NCBI GenBank assembly: GCA_954871525.1
Contig: OX940864.1
Span: 10,844,001-10,908,000, forward strand
Source: Parietaria judaica
Taxonomy: Eukaryota > Streptophyta > Magnoliopsida > Rosales > Urticaceae
Length of the DNA: 64,000 nt
Direction: 5' to 3'
Shown: one piece after another, positions 47,430 through 60,353 of the stretch
How the letters are laid out: every line of letters starts with the position of its first letter
Position numbering within the stretch: position 1 is the first letter of the stretch
The notes under the pieces: generated by a model
Told to the model about the DNA's origin: nothing
Databases searched by the model: none
Seen by the model: only the letters and a program-made list of their open reading frames with translations
Program-made: the position numbers and the translations under genes

Positions 47430-49761
47430 AGTCAGAAAAGAAAAGATAGAATTTTTAATATTGCCCCGATATTAATTTTTTTAGTTCTTTTGTTCTCTTT
47501 TTTACATTTTTTTTCCTCAACCGTGAAAGTTTTGTTCTTGAATGTACATAATATTCCCACGGAATATAATTTGTATCTCAGTTAATGCTAAATGTTTCCC
47601 AATTCAATTGCTACGAAAGTTTTGGTGAGCCAGATTATTTACAAAAGGTTCTCATAAGTATTTGATATTTTATTTATTAGTCAGTAGTATAAATTTTATT
47701 TTATTTATGAGTTAGTAGTATAATTTTTTTTTTTTCAACATATGTTATTTATGTGTCGTTAGATCTTAAAATCATCGAAATAAAAGAAATTCGTTAAAAT
47801 GCATTTGATTTTTTTTAAATCAATTTAAATGATAAGAATGTTACACTTATAATAAAATAAGCTATGTCATTTAAATATTTTATTTAATTATTTATTACTT
47901 GTGAAATTATGTTAGCCCTTTATCTAATGATTTATTACCCATCTTGGTAAAATTTGTATAAATGTCGTTTTCCTATTTAAATATTGAGGTTAATTTTCTT
48001 GGGTAATGATTGGTGATAGTAAACTATTATTGACTTTTGTTTTGTTTTGTTTGGTACTTGTATAAGTATTGGAACTTTAACAAGTAAGAGGTTGTATTCA
48101 AAAAAAAAAAAACAAGTAAGAGGTTCGCATTTTTGGTCTATGCTTTGGCATGCACTTAAAGATTCTTGCTTTCGGGCCAGCCAATATGGCGAACAAAGAT
48201 TTATGCCATATTTTATTTTCAACTCTTAAGAACTAAGCACCATTTTTATCTAATAAAATTAAATTTTTTAATTAAATTTCAAAATAAGTAGTCTTGTAAA
48301 ACTATGAGATTTGAGAATCCCGTAAAATTGGAAACTAGAAAATTGTGGTTTTAAAAAAAGTTAAATATACATATAAAATTATATTAAGAAAATGCTAGTT
48401 GATTAAGATTTTTTATTTATTTTCAATTATGAATATTTCATATTATTTAATTTTTTACTTTAGAATGTATTTTTATTCTTGATTGTGTTTAATTTACCTT
48501 TCTTCAAAATGTGTACCGGACTTTGATTCTTTGTTTTTTCTTTCGAAATAAAATATAGGATCCGAAAACTTCGTTTTTCTTTTTCTCTCAAAATAATTAT
48601 CCTCATCTTGTAAAATTGCAATATAAAACGGGATCGGAAAACTTCGATTCCGTTTCACTTTCAAAATAAAATATGGGATTCGGAATTGTATAGATTAAGT
48701 CACAACTCAAAGTCACAAGATTGAAGAAGTGTTGGAGATTTAAAAAGGTTTAAGCTTTGAAAGAAGTGTCACTGTTTGTGGGAAAGAGAGAGAAAGTGAG
48801 AGGAGAGAGAGAGTTCATGGGGAGAATATGAGGCAACTACGCGTAGAGAGAGAAAGCATTGATGAAAGGCATGTGCTTCTCTCTCAACGCTTTAAGTTTT
48901 TTAATCTTAAAAGCATAAATACATTATATTAATTAATAATAATAAAAGGCGGGGAATACGTGTTAATTACGCTCATTTTTTGTGCTTTCACTTTGTCACC
49001 GAACTCTTTACTTTCTACTCTTCCCAAATTAAAAAAAAAATTAATCCTATATAAATGGTAAATTTCTTATACCGGTTCCGGTTCCGGTTCCGTACTTTAT
49101 ATTAAAGTACATTTTTGACCGCATGCCGCAAATGCTGCATAAATTTTATGACCATGTTACATGCCAATAGAGATCACGAATTGGGTATTCCGTATTTTGA
49201 AATTTATATCAAACAAGCCCTTAATTATTTATTTGCTAATTCACCTTATTGACTTCAGTTTAAGTAAACAAGTCATGTCGTTTTATCTATTACTATTTAA
49301 GTAGAGTTGACAATGTGTATATTATTTTTAGACTTTACGTATTGCGTTTTGTTAAATATTTTTAACAGTTTATATATATAATCTATATATCTATTTATAT
49401 ACATTGTATATATAATATAATTAGTAAATATTCTTGAGGAACATGGTATTAGAAGATTCTCAAGCATAAGTTGCTACATTAATCTCCCTTGGGATTTAAA
49501 TATGTAGGGTTAACCAAGGTGATTTTTTATTTCCTTTTTAGTATAAAATTAATATAGTTTATGCATGTTATCTATTTTAGTCTTAAATACATATAAATTA
49601 AATGATTACGTGACAAACAAGTTAACTGCATGTATTTCACTATTCCCAATGCTGATCTGTTGATCTAATATAGTCATAGTTGACTTTTCAAATTAGGCTA
49701 TTTTTAATTCTGTATGTCGTCCTAAATAAAAGTATAATTGATATTTATCATCTTTTCAGTC

Positions 49762-49793
<32 letters not shown>

Positions 49794-50656
49794 TAATAAT
49801 AATAATGAGTGTCTTTTTTGGTATTTATGTATTCTAAAATAAGTAAAATCATGAGTATATATGCATTATTTCTAGTCATTAAATTATGATAGTACATCGA
49901 GTACAAAGTATTTACCCTAAACTTTAAGATCTCTTCTCACTTTGTTCCATTGTCTTTCCTCGTGGAGATGTGTGGGTCATGGCTTGTGTATTGTTTGTTG
50001 CTGACATTTAATTGCATGCTTTGGAAATCTTGCAACTAAAAATAGAACTTTGGCCGACCATAAATGCTTGTGTATATTTTAATTATAAAATGATAATAGA
50101 AAGAAAGAAAGAAAAAAATGTGTGACAACCCACTAATATGTTGCAATAGTAGAAAATGACGGTATAATGTTTCGTATGGTTGAGTTGTATTCTTTATGAG
50201 AGACAATGTGAAATTTTCATTAGTTGTTTTTAGATGTTATGATCTAGTATTCATTCCTATATCTTTCTTTTTTTTATCAATTTACATTCCTGCGTGAAAC
50301 AACTATATTGAGATGAGCTATGTTTATTCAGATATTAACTTTATAATAAATATATATATATATATATAAAAAAAAAAGAATTGTTGATGTTAGTGAATTA
50401 AAACATTAGATGGCAAAATAATATAGAAATATGAAGTAAATAATTATGTAAAATCCTAATAGGGAAAAAGTTGACACAAATTTCTTAAAATAATAGAGAA
50501 TCTAGTGAGTTTTTGTAATAGTGGCTAGGTACGCCTGAGAATAGCCTGAGTTTAAAGTAATTCTCTTTATTATTAACTCTCCATTAATTACATTATATAT
50601 CTCTTATAGTCATGTACTCAAGTAATTAGGTACTTGAAAGTGGTGCTTTAAATGTC
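47430..50656. other. Gene-free AT-rich DNA
   Basis: No supported gene. It includes a short hairpin (48841-48890, listed separately) and an AAT microsatellite at about 49760-49806. Confidence 0.5.
48841..48890. other. Short near-perfect hairpin
   Basis: GCGTAGAGAGAGAAAGCA (48841-48858) pairs with TGCTTCTCTCTCAACGC (48874-48890) across a 15-base loop, with one bulge and one mismatch. Pairing does not extend outward, so the stem is shorter than a typical plant microRNA precursor. Confidence 0.6.
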
Positions 50657-50866
50657 CAAAACGACATGAGTAAATTGATCAACAACAACAATTGACACCA
50701 AAATTCAAAGGGGTGTGATGAACATTAGCAAATAGCAACCAATAACCAATCAATAAATGATAGGAACAAAACGACATGAGTAAATTGATCAACAACGATA
50801 ATTGGCACCCAAATTCAAAGGGGTGTGAACATTAGCAACCAATAACCAATCGATAAATGATGGGAA
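50657..50866. repeat. Imperfect tandem duplication of about 105 bp
   Basis: Two adjacent copies, 50657-50766 and 50767-50866, each beginning CAAAACGACATGAG. They differ by a few substitutions and two small deletions in the second copy. Confidence 0.92.
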
Positions 50867-52590
50867 CATTCACAATAATGACAACGCATTTATAAATATT
50901 GAGAAATTTAAACAAAATAAACACATGCTTTTTTTTTTATCCTTGGAAATTTGACAAAAATACAAAGATCAATTAGAGTTGGTACAAATGTTCTCCATAA
51001 TTGCTTTGGATACTCACATTCTTCTATTCTTGATCATATCCACATAATATGGGCACAAGGGCAAGCCACCGACACCCTATGATGCTGCCACGTGTCACTA
51101 TCAACTTACTAAAAGACAATCACTACCCTTTTCTCATTTTTGTGCACTATGTTCTATTCGTCCTAGTTGAGGTAAGTTCCAATATTTTTATTAATTTTTT
51201 TCATATGAGTTTTTTGTTTTATTTGTCGTTTGGGTTTGATAATATGCAAATAAATTGATGAAGCTACGTGCCCCACTGCTTTTTGTGCATGGAAGGTTTA
51301 AGAGCCTTGTGAAATGGAATATATGATTTTCTCAAAAAAAAAAAAAAAATTGGAATATATGATAGAGGGGGGATATCTCTCTCCTTCAACTACTATTTGC
51401 CGTAAAAGTACCACACAAACTACTTTTTTTAAGCAGTATATTTCAAAATTTATTTTGTTAAGAAATTAAAAAAAAAATTGAAAATAAATTTGCCGTAAAC
51501 AATTTGGAACTAGAAGTCAGGGCTATTTTTAGTTTTTTTTTTTTTTTTTTTTTTGCAATGATAAAAAATATAATTTAAATCTTATGGCATGATTATTTTT
51601 AGAACGTTATCATGACAAAATAAAATTTGAAATATGCCATGTACAAAAAGATACTTCGTAATACTTTTGTCGCAAATATCCCTATTCTAAAAGAGTTTAG
51701 TAATATTTTTTCACTTATTGATTTGCGTTAGGTAATTAAGTAAAAATCAATTTAGGTAATATAAATAAAAATCAAGACACAATTCATTATTTTAAAGGGA
51801 CTTTTGTTCATTATCGACATGATAAAAATAAGGGAAACTTCATCAAATGACCTTCAAAACACTACATATTTTTTTATTACACCTCAAGTTTTCATAATTT
51901 TCAAAACAACCTTTTTAAATTTTATGTACCAAAATACCCTTAATTTTGTCCATTTTTCAGGACGCGATAGGTCCATTTTTCAGGATGCGATATGTACATT
52001 TTGCAGGGGTATTTTGGTAAATGAAATTTGAAAAAGTTATTTTGAGAATTATGAAAACTTGAAATGTAATAAAAGAATATGTGGTGTTTTGAATGTCATT
52101 TTATGAAATTTCCTTAAAAAAAAATTATTTTTCCATTATGGAAAGTGCTATTCAATCATTATTTAGGAAAAGTTGGATAATACCTCATCAGTTCAATTTT
52201 TTTATTACTATTTTAAACGAGTACGATACAAGTTGTTTGAATTTATCAGAACTTGCTTGCATAGTCTGAAGGTCACGACTTCTTGAAACAATAAATTATT
52301 ATCCTTTAAACTGTCTAAATTTGATCGTAATTTTACAAGTTTGAATTCACCTATTTCCTCATAACTCACATATTTTCCAATGCGTATTTTTGCTTGCGAT
52401 CAAAACTTTGTCCTGTACATGCCCGGCCGAGGACTTATCTTCTAAATATTATTGTGTGTCGACTTACAGACATTTTTTTTTGTTTAATAAGGTAGTACTA
52501 TTGGTCAAGATTACATGTACTCATATTACAAGATATATTATCACGGTAAGAACAACCAGTACTATTGGCCGCAGGTACTATCGGCCAAGA
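50867..52590. other. Gene-free AT-rich DNA
   Basis: No supported gene. A 19-base word CGATAGGTCCATTTTTCAGG-like repeat near 51962-51985 is duplicated once. Confidence 0.45.
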
Positions 52591-52594
52591 TTAC

Positions 52595-52740
52595 AAATAT
52601 ACGCAATTTATGTGTCTCAAAAGATTGAACCCAGGACCTCATGAAGAGTCTTATTGTAGTGGATTTACTACTAGATCAAGCAAGACATTTACTACTAGAT
52701 CAACCCAGGACCTCATGAAGAGTCTTATTGTAGTGGAGCC
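52595..52740 (-). repeat. SINE-like fragment with internal tandem duplication
   Basis: A 36-bp word starting AACCCAGGACCTC occurs at 52628-52663 and 52702-52737 (period 74). On the minus strand it reads GAGGTCCTGGGTTCAATC, resembling the B box of tRNA-derived SINEs. No A box or tail is seen, so the SINE reading is tentative. Confidence 0.45.
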
Positions 52741-54294
52741 ATACATTTTGAAGGCTCGAAATGCTATTAAAAAAGTTATTCATTATAATTAATCATTGGC
52801 GTCATTATTCTCAAAATGTACGATATTTAATGAAAAAAAAAAGTGCGAAAGAAGATGTACGACTCTTTAATATATGATTTATAAAGGGTCATTTCAAAGA
52901 ATATGTGAAAATAATTGATAATTAAATCAGTCAGAACATAAGTGATGTAATAAATATGTATCATATGAAGTAAGCTTTCACAATTAGTAGTTGACCGTTA
53001 AAAACGCATTATAATTTATAAGAACTTAAAAGGCTTTTATCTCATGGACCATGCTTCTCTAAAGTAAATCTTTCATTATTATAATATACGCATGCAGTAT
53101 TAATATGTTGCTTTAATTTAGGAGACATTACTTTATATACATTTACAGCAATACACATACATGAATTTATTATTGTATATAGATAAAATTATTTTTTATG
53201 TTACATATTATTTGTGATCTTGTAGTGCAACATTAAGGTGTGAAGTTAATTAGATGCAACGTATAGGGAAGCTCGTAACAATGGCTTGGAGTGCAAGCAA
53301 ACAACTTTTTTATTTTTATTTTTTACTAATATTTTACATTCATAATCTTTTGAGTGTTATGCTAAATTTAGCAAAAAGGCTAGACTTATTATATTATTTG
53401 AGTGTACAATTCAATTATGTTGACGGTGATATAAATTATATATGTCATTGCTACAAATTATTTGGAATGTTAACTTAAAATTGATGATTCACGCACGTAT
53501 GAATAATGAAGCAAATGAGAGCGGTCCTGTTTTATTTTATTTTTATTAAATCGAAAGTCCAACTAATTACTTTAGTAATTTATATACTCAAACACATTTT
53601 GATACTAGAGAATAAAAAATTCAAAGCTGTTATGTATATAATTTCTATACTATAGACCATATACTCAGTACTATCAATTTGCAAATTTGCAATCCAAAAA
53701 AAAATCCTTAGTTATAAAAGTTGTGATCAGTTTATACCGTGCATTGCGTGCAATCAATAAAAAATCTTGAAAGAAATCAAGTGTTATAATATATAATTCA
53801 TACACTTCTCTCTTAATAGAATGAGTATTGAAAGAAATCAAGTGTTGGACTATATTGAACAAATAAACTTTAGAGTTTAGACACCACTACTTATGTACCG
53901 AAAGACAAGTAATCTGACAAATCAATTATATTTTTTTAATTTCGATGACCAAGAGCCTATTTGAGTCTTTGAAGAAATTTTTCACGCAAAAATAATAATA
54001 ATAAGTCCATGAGTTTATTGTTATTTATAAAAAGAAAATGTAGTGATCCAATTCCAATCTATCGAATGCCAAATGTAACGTGTAAATAGAGCATACTAGT
54101 TAGAAACTCGATGAACATTTATTTGCTGTTTTAGCTTTGCAAAAAAGAAAAAGAAAGCTTTTTAATGCTTCAAAATGGGAATCTTTATAATATTAAATTT
54201 AGGACATTAAGGAGGTACAAATAAAGTGACATACCGATGAACTTAAAATTTTAATTAACAAATGTTCGGAAACTAAAAATGAATACTATGGAAG
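52741..54294. other. Gene-free AT-rich DNA
   Basis: No supported gene or RNA gene. Confidence 0.5.
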
Positions 54295-54750
54295 CATAGG
54301 CGGAGCTACATATGCATGTGCTTACACTCATATATCAAGATAAAAAATTAATGAAGTTATATTGTATTTGTGTTGCTTAAGTCGGCAAATTTTATAGTAA
54401 AGCACATTGAAATTTTGAAGACATGTCTATTATTTTTTATGCATGAGATATCGGGATGTATCTCCTTTTATTTTTGCTTGATCACATATACTCCTATTAT
54501 TTATATATTATCCTTTATTTTCTTATTCTTTTAGAGCCATTATAGAAAGTTTAGTTACGATTTTGTTATTTTTCTTGATATACTGCAAAATACGATATAT
54601 ATGTAGCATTTAAATTATTGAATGGGATAAACAAAAAATTGATCGCACATCTGCTCATTAAAATTATGAGTTTCGACCTACTTATAAAGATATAAACAAA
54701 TAAATAAAATATAGAAAGTCAGATGCTGTTCAAAAGACTGGCTCCGCCAC
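54295..54750. mobile_element. Probable MITE with GGCGGAGCYA ends
   Basis: The left end reads CATAGGCGGAGCTA and the right end in reverse GTGGCGGAGCCA. TATGGAAG and TATGGAAA flank it as a possible imperfect 8-bp duplication. The interior is AT-rich and non-coding. The superfamily is not assigned. Confidence 0.55.
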
Positions 54751-54789
54751 TATGGAAAGAATAAAAAGAATAGTAAAATAAGATAATTA

Positions 54790-55333
54790 TGTTGGATCCC
54801 AATTCACGGATCTGCAAAGAACACGAATAACACCAAAAGAAATCGAACAAAAAATAAAGGACACAAACTTTTGGGAGAAGAATTTCTCTTGATTAATAAT
54901 CGAAGGCAATACAAGAAGATAAACTCAAAATTCTAATGGACTCTACACAATACAAAGTGTACATGCTAGGTATATTTATAGCCTCACATAGACGAAACCC
55001 TAGCTACCCAAATCGCACAAAATCAGGAAACTACCCTAAATAATCTCGCCGAATCTTTGACTTGATTTGCTTGCTCCTCAAGCTACGCGTCTTCCTTTCG
55101 GGGTAGAGTTTCCCTTTCCTGCCCGGACAGCTTCTCTGTCCCCGAGCTGGCCTGCTCGTCTGCCTCTGGCCGGGCTTGCCTTCTATCCGGATGTTCTGCT
55201 CGTGTTCACCCGAGCTGGGCTGAACAGCTGTCCGTCTTCTGTTCTGGTCGGTACCCGGGCTGACTCCTCGCAAGTGTTTCTGCCCGTCCTGGGTTCTGGT
55301 CGTCACCCGGACTAAGTCAAGCTTAAGCTCACA
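54790..55333 (-). repeat. 3' LTR of copia element 2
   Basis: 544 bp. It differs from 59661-60204 by four substitutions that I can see (near 54848, 54991, 55055 and 55307). In element orientation it begins TGTGAGC and ends CCAACA. The polyprotein frame enters it. Confidence 0.95.
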
Positions 55334-58300
55334 TTCTCCCCCGTAAGCTTGACTTGCTTCCACTCTCTTCACTCCGAGCAGCTCTCTCATCTCCTCGAAC
55401 TTGACTCTCCCTAGAGCCTTAGTAAGAATGTCTGCCCGTTGCTCCCTCGTGTTGACGAACTCCACGATGATCTCTCGCTTCTCCACACACTCACGAATGT
55501 AGTGAAACTTCGTGTCAATGTGTTTGCTCCGTCCATGGAACACTGGATTTTTCATCAACGCAATTGCAGACTTGTTGTCCACGTAGAGAGTAGCTGGTCT
55601 CTGCTCGGATCCGGCCACTTCACTAAGTAGCCCCTTCAACCACATAGCTTGACATGCTGCTGCGGTTGCCGCCATGAACTCTGCTTCGCATGAGGATAGA
55701 GCTACTGTCTGCTGCTTTTGAGACTGCCAGGTGATCAGGTTTCCGTTGAGGTAGAACGCCATCCCTCCGGTACTCTTCCTGTCATCGATATCACCGGCCA
55801 GATCACTGTCCGTAAAGCCGACTAGTACTTCTGCTCCACTTCCTCGGTTGTACTGGATCCCGTAGTCCGTCGTGCCCTTCACGTAACGCAAGATGTGCTT
55901 CACCGCCTGCTGGTGTGCACTCGTGGGCTTCTCCATGTATCGACTGACTATCCCGATTGCGTGTGAAATGTCTGGTCGGGTGTGGGTGAGGTACCTTAGG
56001 CACCCGATCACGCGTCTGTACTCCGTGGGATCCACTCTTCTCCCTTCAGCATCCTTCCCGAGCAGCAGCTTCGCCTCCATAGGGTACTTGCTCGAGTTAC
56101 AGTCCGTCATCTCGAACTGTTTAAGGATCTTCTTCGCATAGGCCGACTGCTTCAGCGTAATGCAGTCCTTCTTCTGTTCCACCTCGAGACCAAGGTAGTA
56201 CGAAAGTAATCCGAGGTCACTCATCTCGAATTCGGCCATCATCTGCTGCTTGAACCCATCTACGCCTCCTGCGCTGGATCCTGTGACGATCAGGTCGTCC
56301 ACATACACTCCCACGATCAGAGTTTCCTGCCCGGTACTCCTGGTGTAGACTGCCTGCTCGCTCAAGCACTTTGTGAATCCAAGATTCTTCAAGCTCTTGT
56401 CAAGGCGGATGTTCCACGCTCTTGGTGCTTGTTTTAACCCGTATAAGGCCTTGGATAGCTTGTACACCTTCTGCTCCTTGCCCGTGACGCCGAACCCCTC
56501 TGGTTGCTTGACGTACACTTCTTCTTCGAGGTCACCATTTAGGAATGCCGATTTGACATCCAGATGGTGAATTTCCCAACCTCGATGAGCTGCTAGGGCT
56601 AGGATGAGTCTGATCGTGTCCAGTCTTGCTACTGGAGCAAAGACTTCCTCAAAGTCTATGCCTTTCTTCTGCACGTAGCCTTTAGCTACCAGCCTTGCCT
56701 TGTGCTTAAGGACATTCCCCTCAGTGTCCTTCTTCAGCTTATACACCCACTTCAGGCCGATGGGATTATGACCTTTGGGCAGGTCGGTAAGCTCCCATGT
56801 CCTGTTCTTCTCAATGGACTCCATCTCCTTCTTCATTGCTTCCTGCCACTCCTGCTCGGCTGCTGCCTCCTGGTAATTGGCTGGTTCTTCTGCACACAAC
56901 AAAGAAAGTTCCTCCAGGCTCATCTCCACTTCTTGAGTCTGATCGTAAACTTCTGCTAGAGGACGGAATCCTCTTGGGCCGTCTTTTATGGAGGAGTCTC
57001 CTGAACTGGACGGGCTGGTCCTGCTCGGACTTGGTGTCCTGGGTGTATCCGGGCTATTCTCTCCCGGGCTGGGTTCTCTCGTCTCTGGCAAGATTGTTTC
57101 CGAGCTGGGTGTTCCGGGCTGCTCCTGCTCGGCAACATCCTGGTCGTCTTCGACAATGAACTCCACTGAGTTCTGCTCGGGTTCTCCATTCTCGTCGCGC
57201 CAATCCCACTTCATCTCCTCTTCGAACACAGCATCTCTGCTCACTTGGAGTCTGCCGCGTCGTGGATCGTAGAGTCTGTGTGCCTTGCTTCCTTCTTCAA
57301 CGCCAAGGTACACCATCTTCTGACTCCGGTCGTCCAGCTTCTTGAGATGTGGTCCCGCAATCTTCACGTGTGTGGTGCATCCGAACACTTTCAAATGTTC
57401 TAAGTGGGGTTTCTTCCCTTTCCACGCCTGGTAGGGGGTACGCTCTCCTAGCGCTTTGGTCGGCAAACGATTGAGCAGGTAGACCGCATGTCTTACTGCT
57501 TCTGCCCAAAACCGGGCTGGAACTTGCATGCTCTTGAGCAAGCTCCTCGCTGTGTTCATCACAGTTCGGTTTCGCCTTTCCACTACGCCATTCTGCTGGG
57601 GCGTGTGGGGTGCAGACAGGTGACGTTGAACTCCTTCCTGGTCGCAGAACTCTCCGAACTGCTGGGAAGTGAATTCTCCTCCTCGGTCTGTACGCAAGAC
57701 CTTTAACCTATGCACCGAGCCATTCTCCACGATCTTCTTGAACTTCTTGAAGACCTCAAAGGCTCCACTTTTCTCCTTAAGCATATAAACCCACATCCAG
57801 CGACTGTAATCATCAACAAGTAAAAGAAAGTACTTGTTACCTGCCAAAGTTGCTGGGGTGACTGGACCACATAGATCTGCATGCACCAACTGTAAGGGTC
57901 TCTCTGCTCGGAATTTGGCCTTGATCGGAAATGGTATCCTCGCCTGCTTCGCGATCATGCAGCACTCACATAGCTGGTCGGGGTGTTCTATCTTGGGAAC
58001 CCCGAAGGCCATCTTCTTCTCGCCCATCATCTTGAGCGCATGAAAATTCACGTGTCCGAGCCGTGCGTGCCATAGCCAAGCCGGGTCTGCCAACGATGCC
58101 ATAAGACAGACGGGCTGGCATGTCTTCAGGAGAATCTTGTAGAGTCTGTTGGGTGTTCGCTCCACCTTCATCAACAGCTCTCCTTCCTTGGTCCACATCT
58201 TCAGGTAGGACCCTTGCAGCAACACCGTGTTCCCGATCTCAGTCATCTGTCCTAGACTGATGATGTTGCTTTTCAACTTCGGGATGAAATACACCTGGGT

Positions 58301-59632
58301 CATCAGACGCTGGTCGCCATTCTTGCACTCGAACAGGATCGACCCTCTGCCTCTGATCTCTACGACTGATCCATCGCCGAATTTCACGCTGCCCGTGATC
58401 TTCTCATCGAGCTCTTCAAACTTAGCTCGGTCCCCAGTCATGTGGTTGCTAGCTCCGTTGTCTAGATACCATACGTCGGTCGTGACTTTCTTTTCTCCGT
58501 CTACGAGGAGGTTTGCAATAACCTTATCCTCGATGAGGAAAACCTTCTCGCTGGTCTCCTCCGGATAGGTCTGTCCGGCCCCTGGGCTGATCGGCACACT
58601 GATCACTTCTGCCCGGGCCTTAGCGTCACAATCGTCATTCTGTTCGTCCAGGTGCGTTTCCTGCTCGGCAAACAACAATGTTGGCTGGTCGTCTGGGAAT
58701 CTCGCTAGATTCGCCTCTTCGCCCTGGTTCCTGCTCCGGCACTCAGATGCAAAGTGCCCAAGCTTCTGACAATTGTAGCACTTCACTGTGCTCTTGTCTC
58801 TCCTGGTCGTGCCTTCCTGACGGGTAGATCCACCGCCGCGACCACGCATGTCCCGACCTCGACCTCGTCCACGACCCTGTCCGCGTCCTCGGACTTCTCC
58901 ACCAAAGCTGTTCCGACCTGAGGGTCTTGTAGAAAACTCGGCTCCCCCGGTTTTCCGCTGTCTGGCCGTCCACTCTTCATGCGTGAGCAGGAGGTTCTTC
59001 TCCTCGTCTTTGTCACCGTAACCCCGAAGTCTCTCTTCGTGGGCCTTGAGACGACCAACAACCTCCTCGACCGACATGGTCTTGAGATCGCCGAACTGCT
59101 CGATCGACGTCACGATCTGCATGTACCTGTGAGGCACTGCTCGGAGAAATTTCTTGACGACGGTGGTCTCCTCCACCTTGTCTCCCAGCGAGCGTATGCC
59201 GGTCACAATGGACGTGAGCCGCATAGTGAAATCATCAATTGATTCGCTCTCCCTCATCCTCATGACCTCAAACTCACTCTTCAAGGTCTGGACCTTTGCC
59301 TCCTTGACGCGATCTGCGCCCATGTGCATGGTCTGAAGAGTTTTCCATGCTTCCTTCGCCGAATCTTTCTCGGCAAGCATGAGAAGAACATCTTCCGGAA
59401 CTGCTTGGTAGATAGCGGCTAGAGCCATTCTTTCCTTGCGTCCTTCGACACCGCCGTTCTCTACGGCCTCCCATACTCCCTGCGCCTGCAGATTCACCCT
59501 CATCTTCAACGCCCACACGGCGTAATTGCTCTTCGTGAGCATGGGGTAATGGAGTGTAACTGTGCCTTCTCTGGAGTCTGGTTTCTGCGCAACCAAAGCT
59601 CCGTCGATCGGTGACTCTGATGATGAAGACAT
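55031..59632 (-). CDS. Copia gag-pol polyprotein, intact single frame
   Basis: From the ATG at 59632 (the open frame extends upstream only through the primer-binding site, which has no ATG). Domains in order are gag (DUF4219/UBN2 type), CCHC zinc knuckle [14 protein letters not shown] near 58744-58785, protease [11 protein letters not shown] near 58450, integrase zinc domain (HARLGHVNF), DDE core ([16 protein letters not shown], then NGVVERRNR), RT ([16 protein letters not shown] at about 56292-56303) and RNase H ([26 protein letters not shown]). All catalytic motifs are present. The frame does not stop before the 3' LTR. It passes the purine tract and ends 303 bases inside the LTR, adding about 100 Arg/Gln/Ser-rich residues with no known domain. 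Confidence 0.95.
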   Translation of the reverse strand: MSSSSESPIDGALVAQKPDSREGTVTLHYPMLTKSNYAVWALKMRVNLQAQGVWEAVENGGVEGRKERMALAAIYQAVPEDVLLMLAEKDSAKEAWKTLQTMHMGADRVKEAKVQTLKSEFEVMRMRESESIDDFTMRLTSIVTGIRSLGDKVEETTVVKKFLRAVPHRYMQIVTSIEQFGDLKTMSVEEVVGRLKAHEERLRGYGDKDEEKNLLLTHEEWTARQRKTGGAEFSTRPSGRNSFGGEVRGRGQGRGRGRGRDMRGRGGGSTRQEGTTRRDKSTVKCYNCQKLGHFASECRSRNQGEEANLARFPDDQPTLLFAEQETHLDEQNDDCDAKARAEVISVPISPGAGQTYPEETSEKVFLIEDKVIANLLVDGEKKVTTDVWYLDNGASNHMTGDRAKFEELDEKITGSVKFGDGSVVEIRGRGSILFECKNGDQRLMTQVYFIPKLKSNIISLGQMTEIGNTVLLQGSYLKMWTKEGELLMKVERTPNRLYKILLKTCQPVCLMASLADPAWLWHARLGHVNFHALKMMGEKKMAFGVPKIEHPDQLCECCMIAKQARIPFPIKAKFRAERPLQLVHADLCGPVTPATLAGNKYFLLLVDDYSRWMWVYMLKEKSGAFEVFKKFKKIVENGSVHRLKVLRTDRGGEFTSQQFGEFCDQEGVQRHLSAPHTPQQNGVVERRNRTVMNTARSLLKSMQVPARFWAEAVRHAVYLLNRLPTKALGERTPYQAWKGKKPHLEHLKVFGCTTHVKIAGPHLKKLDDRSQKMVYLGVEEGSKAHRLYDPRRGRLQVSRDAVFEEEMKWDWRDENGEPEQNSVEFIVEDDQDVAEQEQPGTPSSETILPETREPSPGENSPDTPRTPSPSRTSPSSSGDSSIKDGPRGFRPLAEVYDQTQEVEMSLEELSLLCAEEPANYQEAAAEQEWQEAMKKEMESIEKNRTWELTDLPKGHNPIGLKWVYKLKKDTEGNVLKHKARLVAKGYVQKKGIDFEEVFAPVARLDTIRLILALAAHRGWEIHHLDVKSAFLNGDLEEEVYVKQPEGFGVTGKEQKVYKLSKALYGLKQAPRAWNIRLDKSLKNLGFTKCLSEQAVYTRSTGQETLIVGVYVDDLIVTGSSAGGVDGFKQQMMAEFEMSDLGLLSYYLGLEVEQKKDCITLKQSAYAKKILKQFEMTDCNSSKYPMEAKLLLGKDAEGRRVDPTEYRRVIGCLRYLTHTRPDISHAIGIVSRYMEKPTSAHQQAVKHILRYVKGTTDYGIQYNRGSGAEVLVGFTDSDLAGDIDDRKSTGGMAFYLNGNLITWQSQKQQTVALSSCEAEFMAATAAACQAMWLKGLLSEVAGSEQRPATLYVDNKSAIALMKNPVFHGRSKHIDTKFHYIRECVEKREIIVEFVNTREQRADILTKALGRVKFEEMRELLGVKRVEASQAYGGECELKLDLVRVTTRTQDGQKHLRGVSPGTDQNRRRTAVQPSSGEHEQNIRIEGKPGQRQTSRPARGQRSCPGRKGKLYPERKTRSLRSKQIKSKIRRDYLG
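55334..55345 (-). other. Polypurine tract of copia element 2
   Basis: GGGGGAGAA on the minus strand directly abuts the 3' LTR. Confidence 0.85.
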
Positions 59633-59641
59633 GTTCTTCGA

Positions 59642-59658
59642 TTGAAGCTCTGATACCA
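59642..59658 (-). other. Primer-binding site of copia element 2
   Basis: TGGTATCAGAGCTTCAA on the minus strand, two bases after the 5' LTR. Initiator tRNA-Met type, as in copia element 1. Confidence 0.92.
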
Positions 59659-59660
59659 CT

Positions 59661-60204
59661 TGTTGGATCCCAATTCACGGATCTGCAAAGAACACGAATA
59701 ACACCAAAAGAAATCGAACCAAAAATAAAGGACACAAACTTTTGGGAGAAGAATTTCTCTTGATTAATAATCGAAGGCAATACAAGAAGATAAACTCAAA
59801 ATTCTAATGGACTCTACACAATACAAAGTGTACATGCTAGGTATATTTATAGCCTCACATAGGCGAAACCCTAGCTACCCAAATCGCACAAAATCAGGAA
59901 ACTACCCTAAATAATCTCGCCGAATATTTGACTTGATTTGCTTGCTCCTCAAGCTACGCGTCTTCCTTTCGGGGTAGAGTTTCCCTTTCCTGCCCGGACA
60001 GCTTCTCTGTCCCCGAGCTGGCCTGCTCGTCTGCCTCTGGCCGGGCTTGCCTTCTATCCGGATGTTCTGCTCGTGTTCACCCGAGCTGGGCTGAACAGCT
60101 GTCCGTCTTCTGTTCTGGTCGGTACCCGGGCTGACTCCTCGCAAGTGTTTCTGCCCGTCCTGGGTTCTGGTCGTCATCCGGACTAAGTCAAGCTTAAGCT
60201 CACA
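59661..60204 (-). repeat. 5' LTR of copia element 2
   Basis: 544 bp, TG...CA termini in element orientation, flanked on its outer side by AATTA. Confidence 0.95.
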
Positions 60205-60209
60205 AATTA

Positions 60210-60308
60210 ACCATCACCTCTTGGTGTTGTCTTGTTTTCACATTAAGTTATCAATATTTTATTTAACCTTAGGTTAAATTAATTAGATCAGATTGTCAAT
60301 GGACCTTC

Positions 60309-60353
<45 letters not shown>

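Larger units (their letters stand above)
54790..60204 (-). mobile_element. Intact Ty1/copia LTR retrotransposon
   Basis: A full-length element on the minus strand. LTRs of 544 bp lie at 59661-60204 (5' LTR) and 54790-55333 (3' LTR). An exact 5-bp duplication AATTA flanks it (54785-54789 and 60205-60209). The primer-binding site TGGTATCAGAGC and a purine tract GGGGGAGAA are in place. One open polyprotein frame covers the interior without a stop or shift. The LTRs differ at four positions by eye, so it inserted recently but not as recently as element 1. It may be autonomous. Confidence 0.97.

Noticed and set aside
54843..54852. LTR differences of copia element 2 as a precise age
   Set aside because: Four differences by eye give only a rough divergence, and the species' substitution rate is unknown, so no age is stated.
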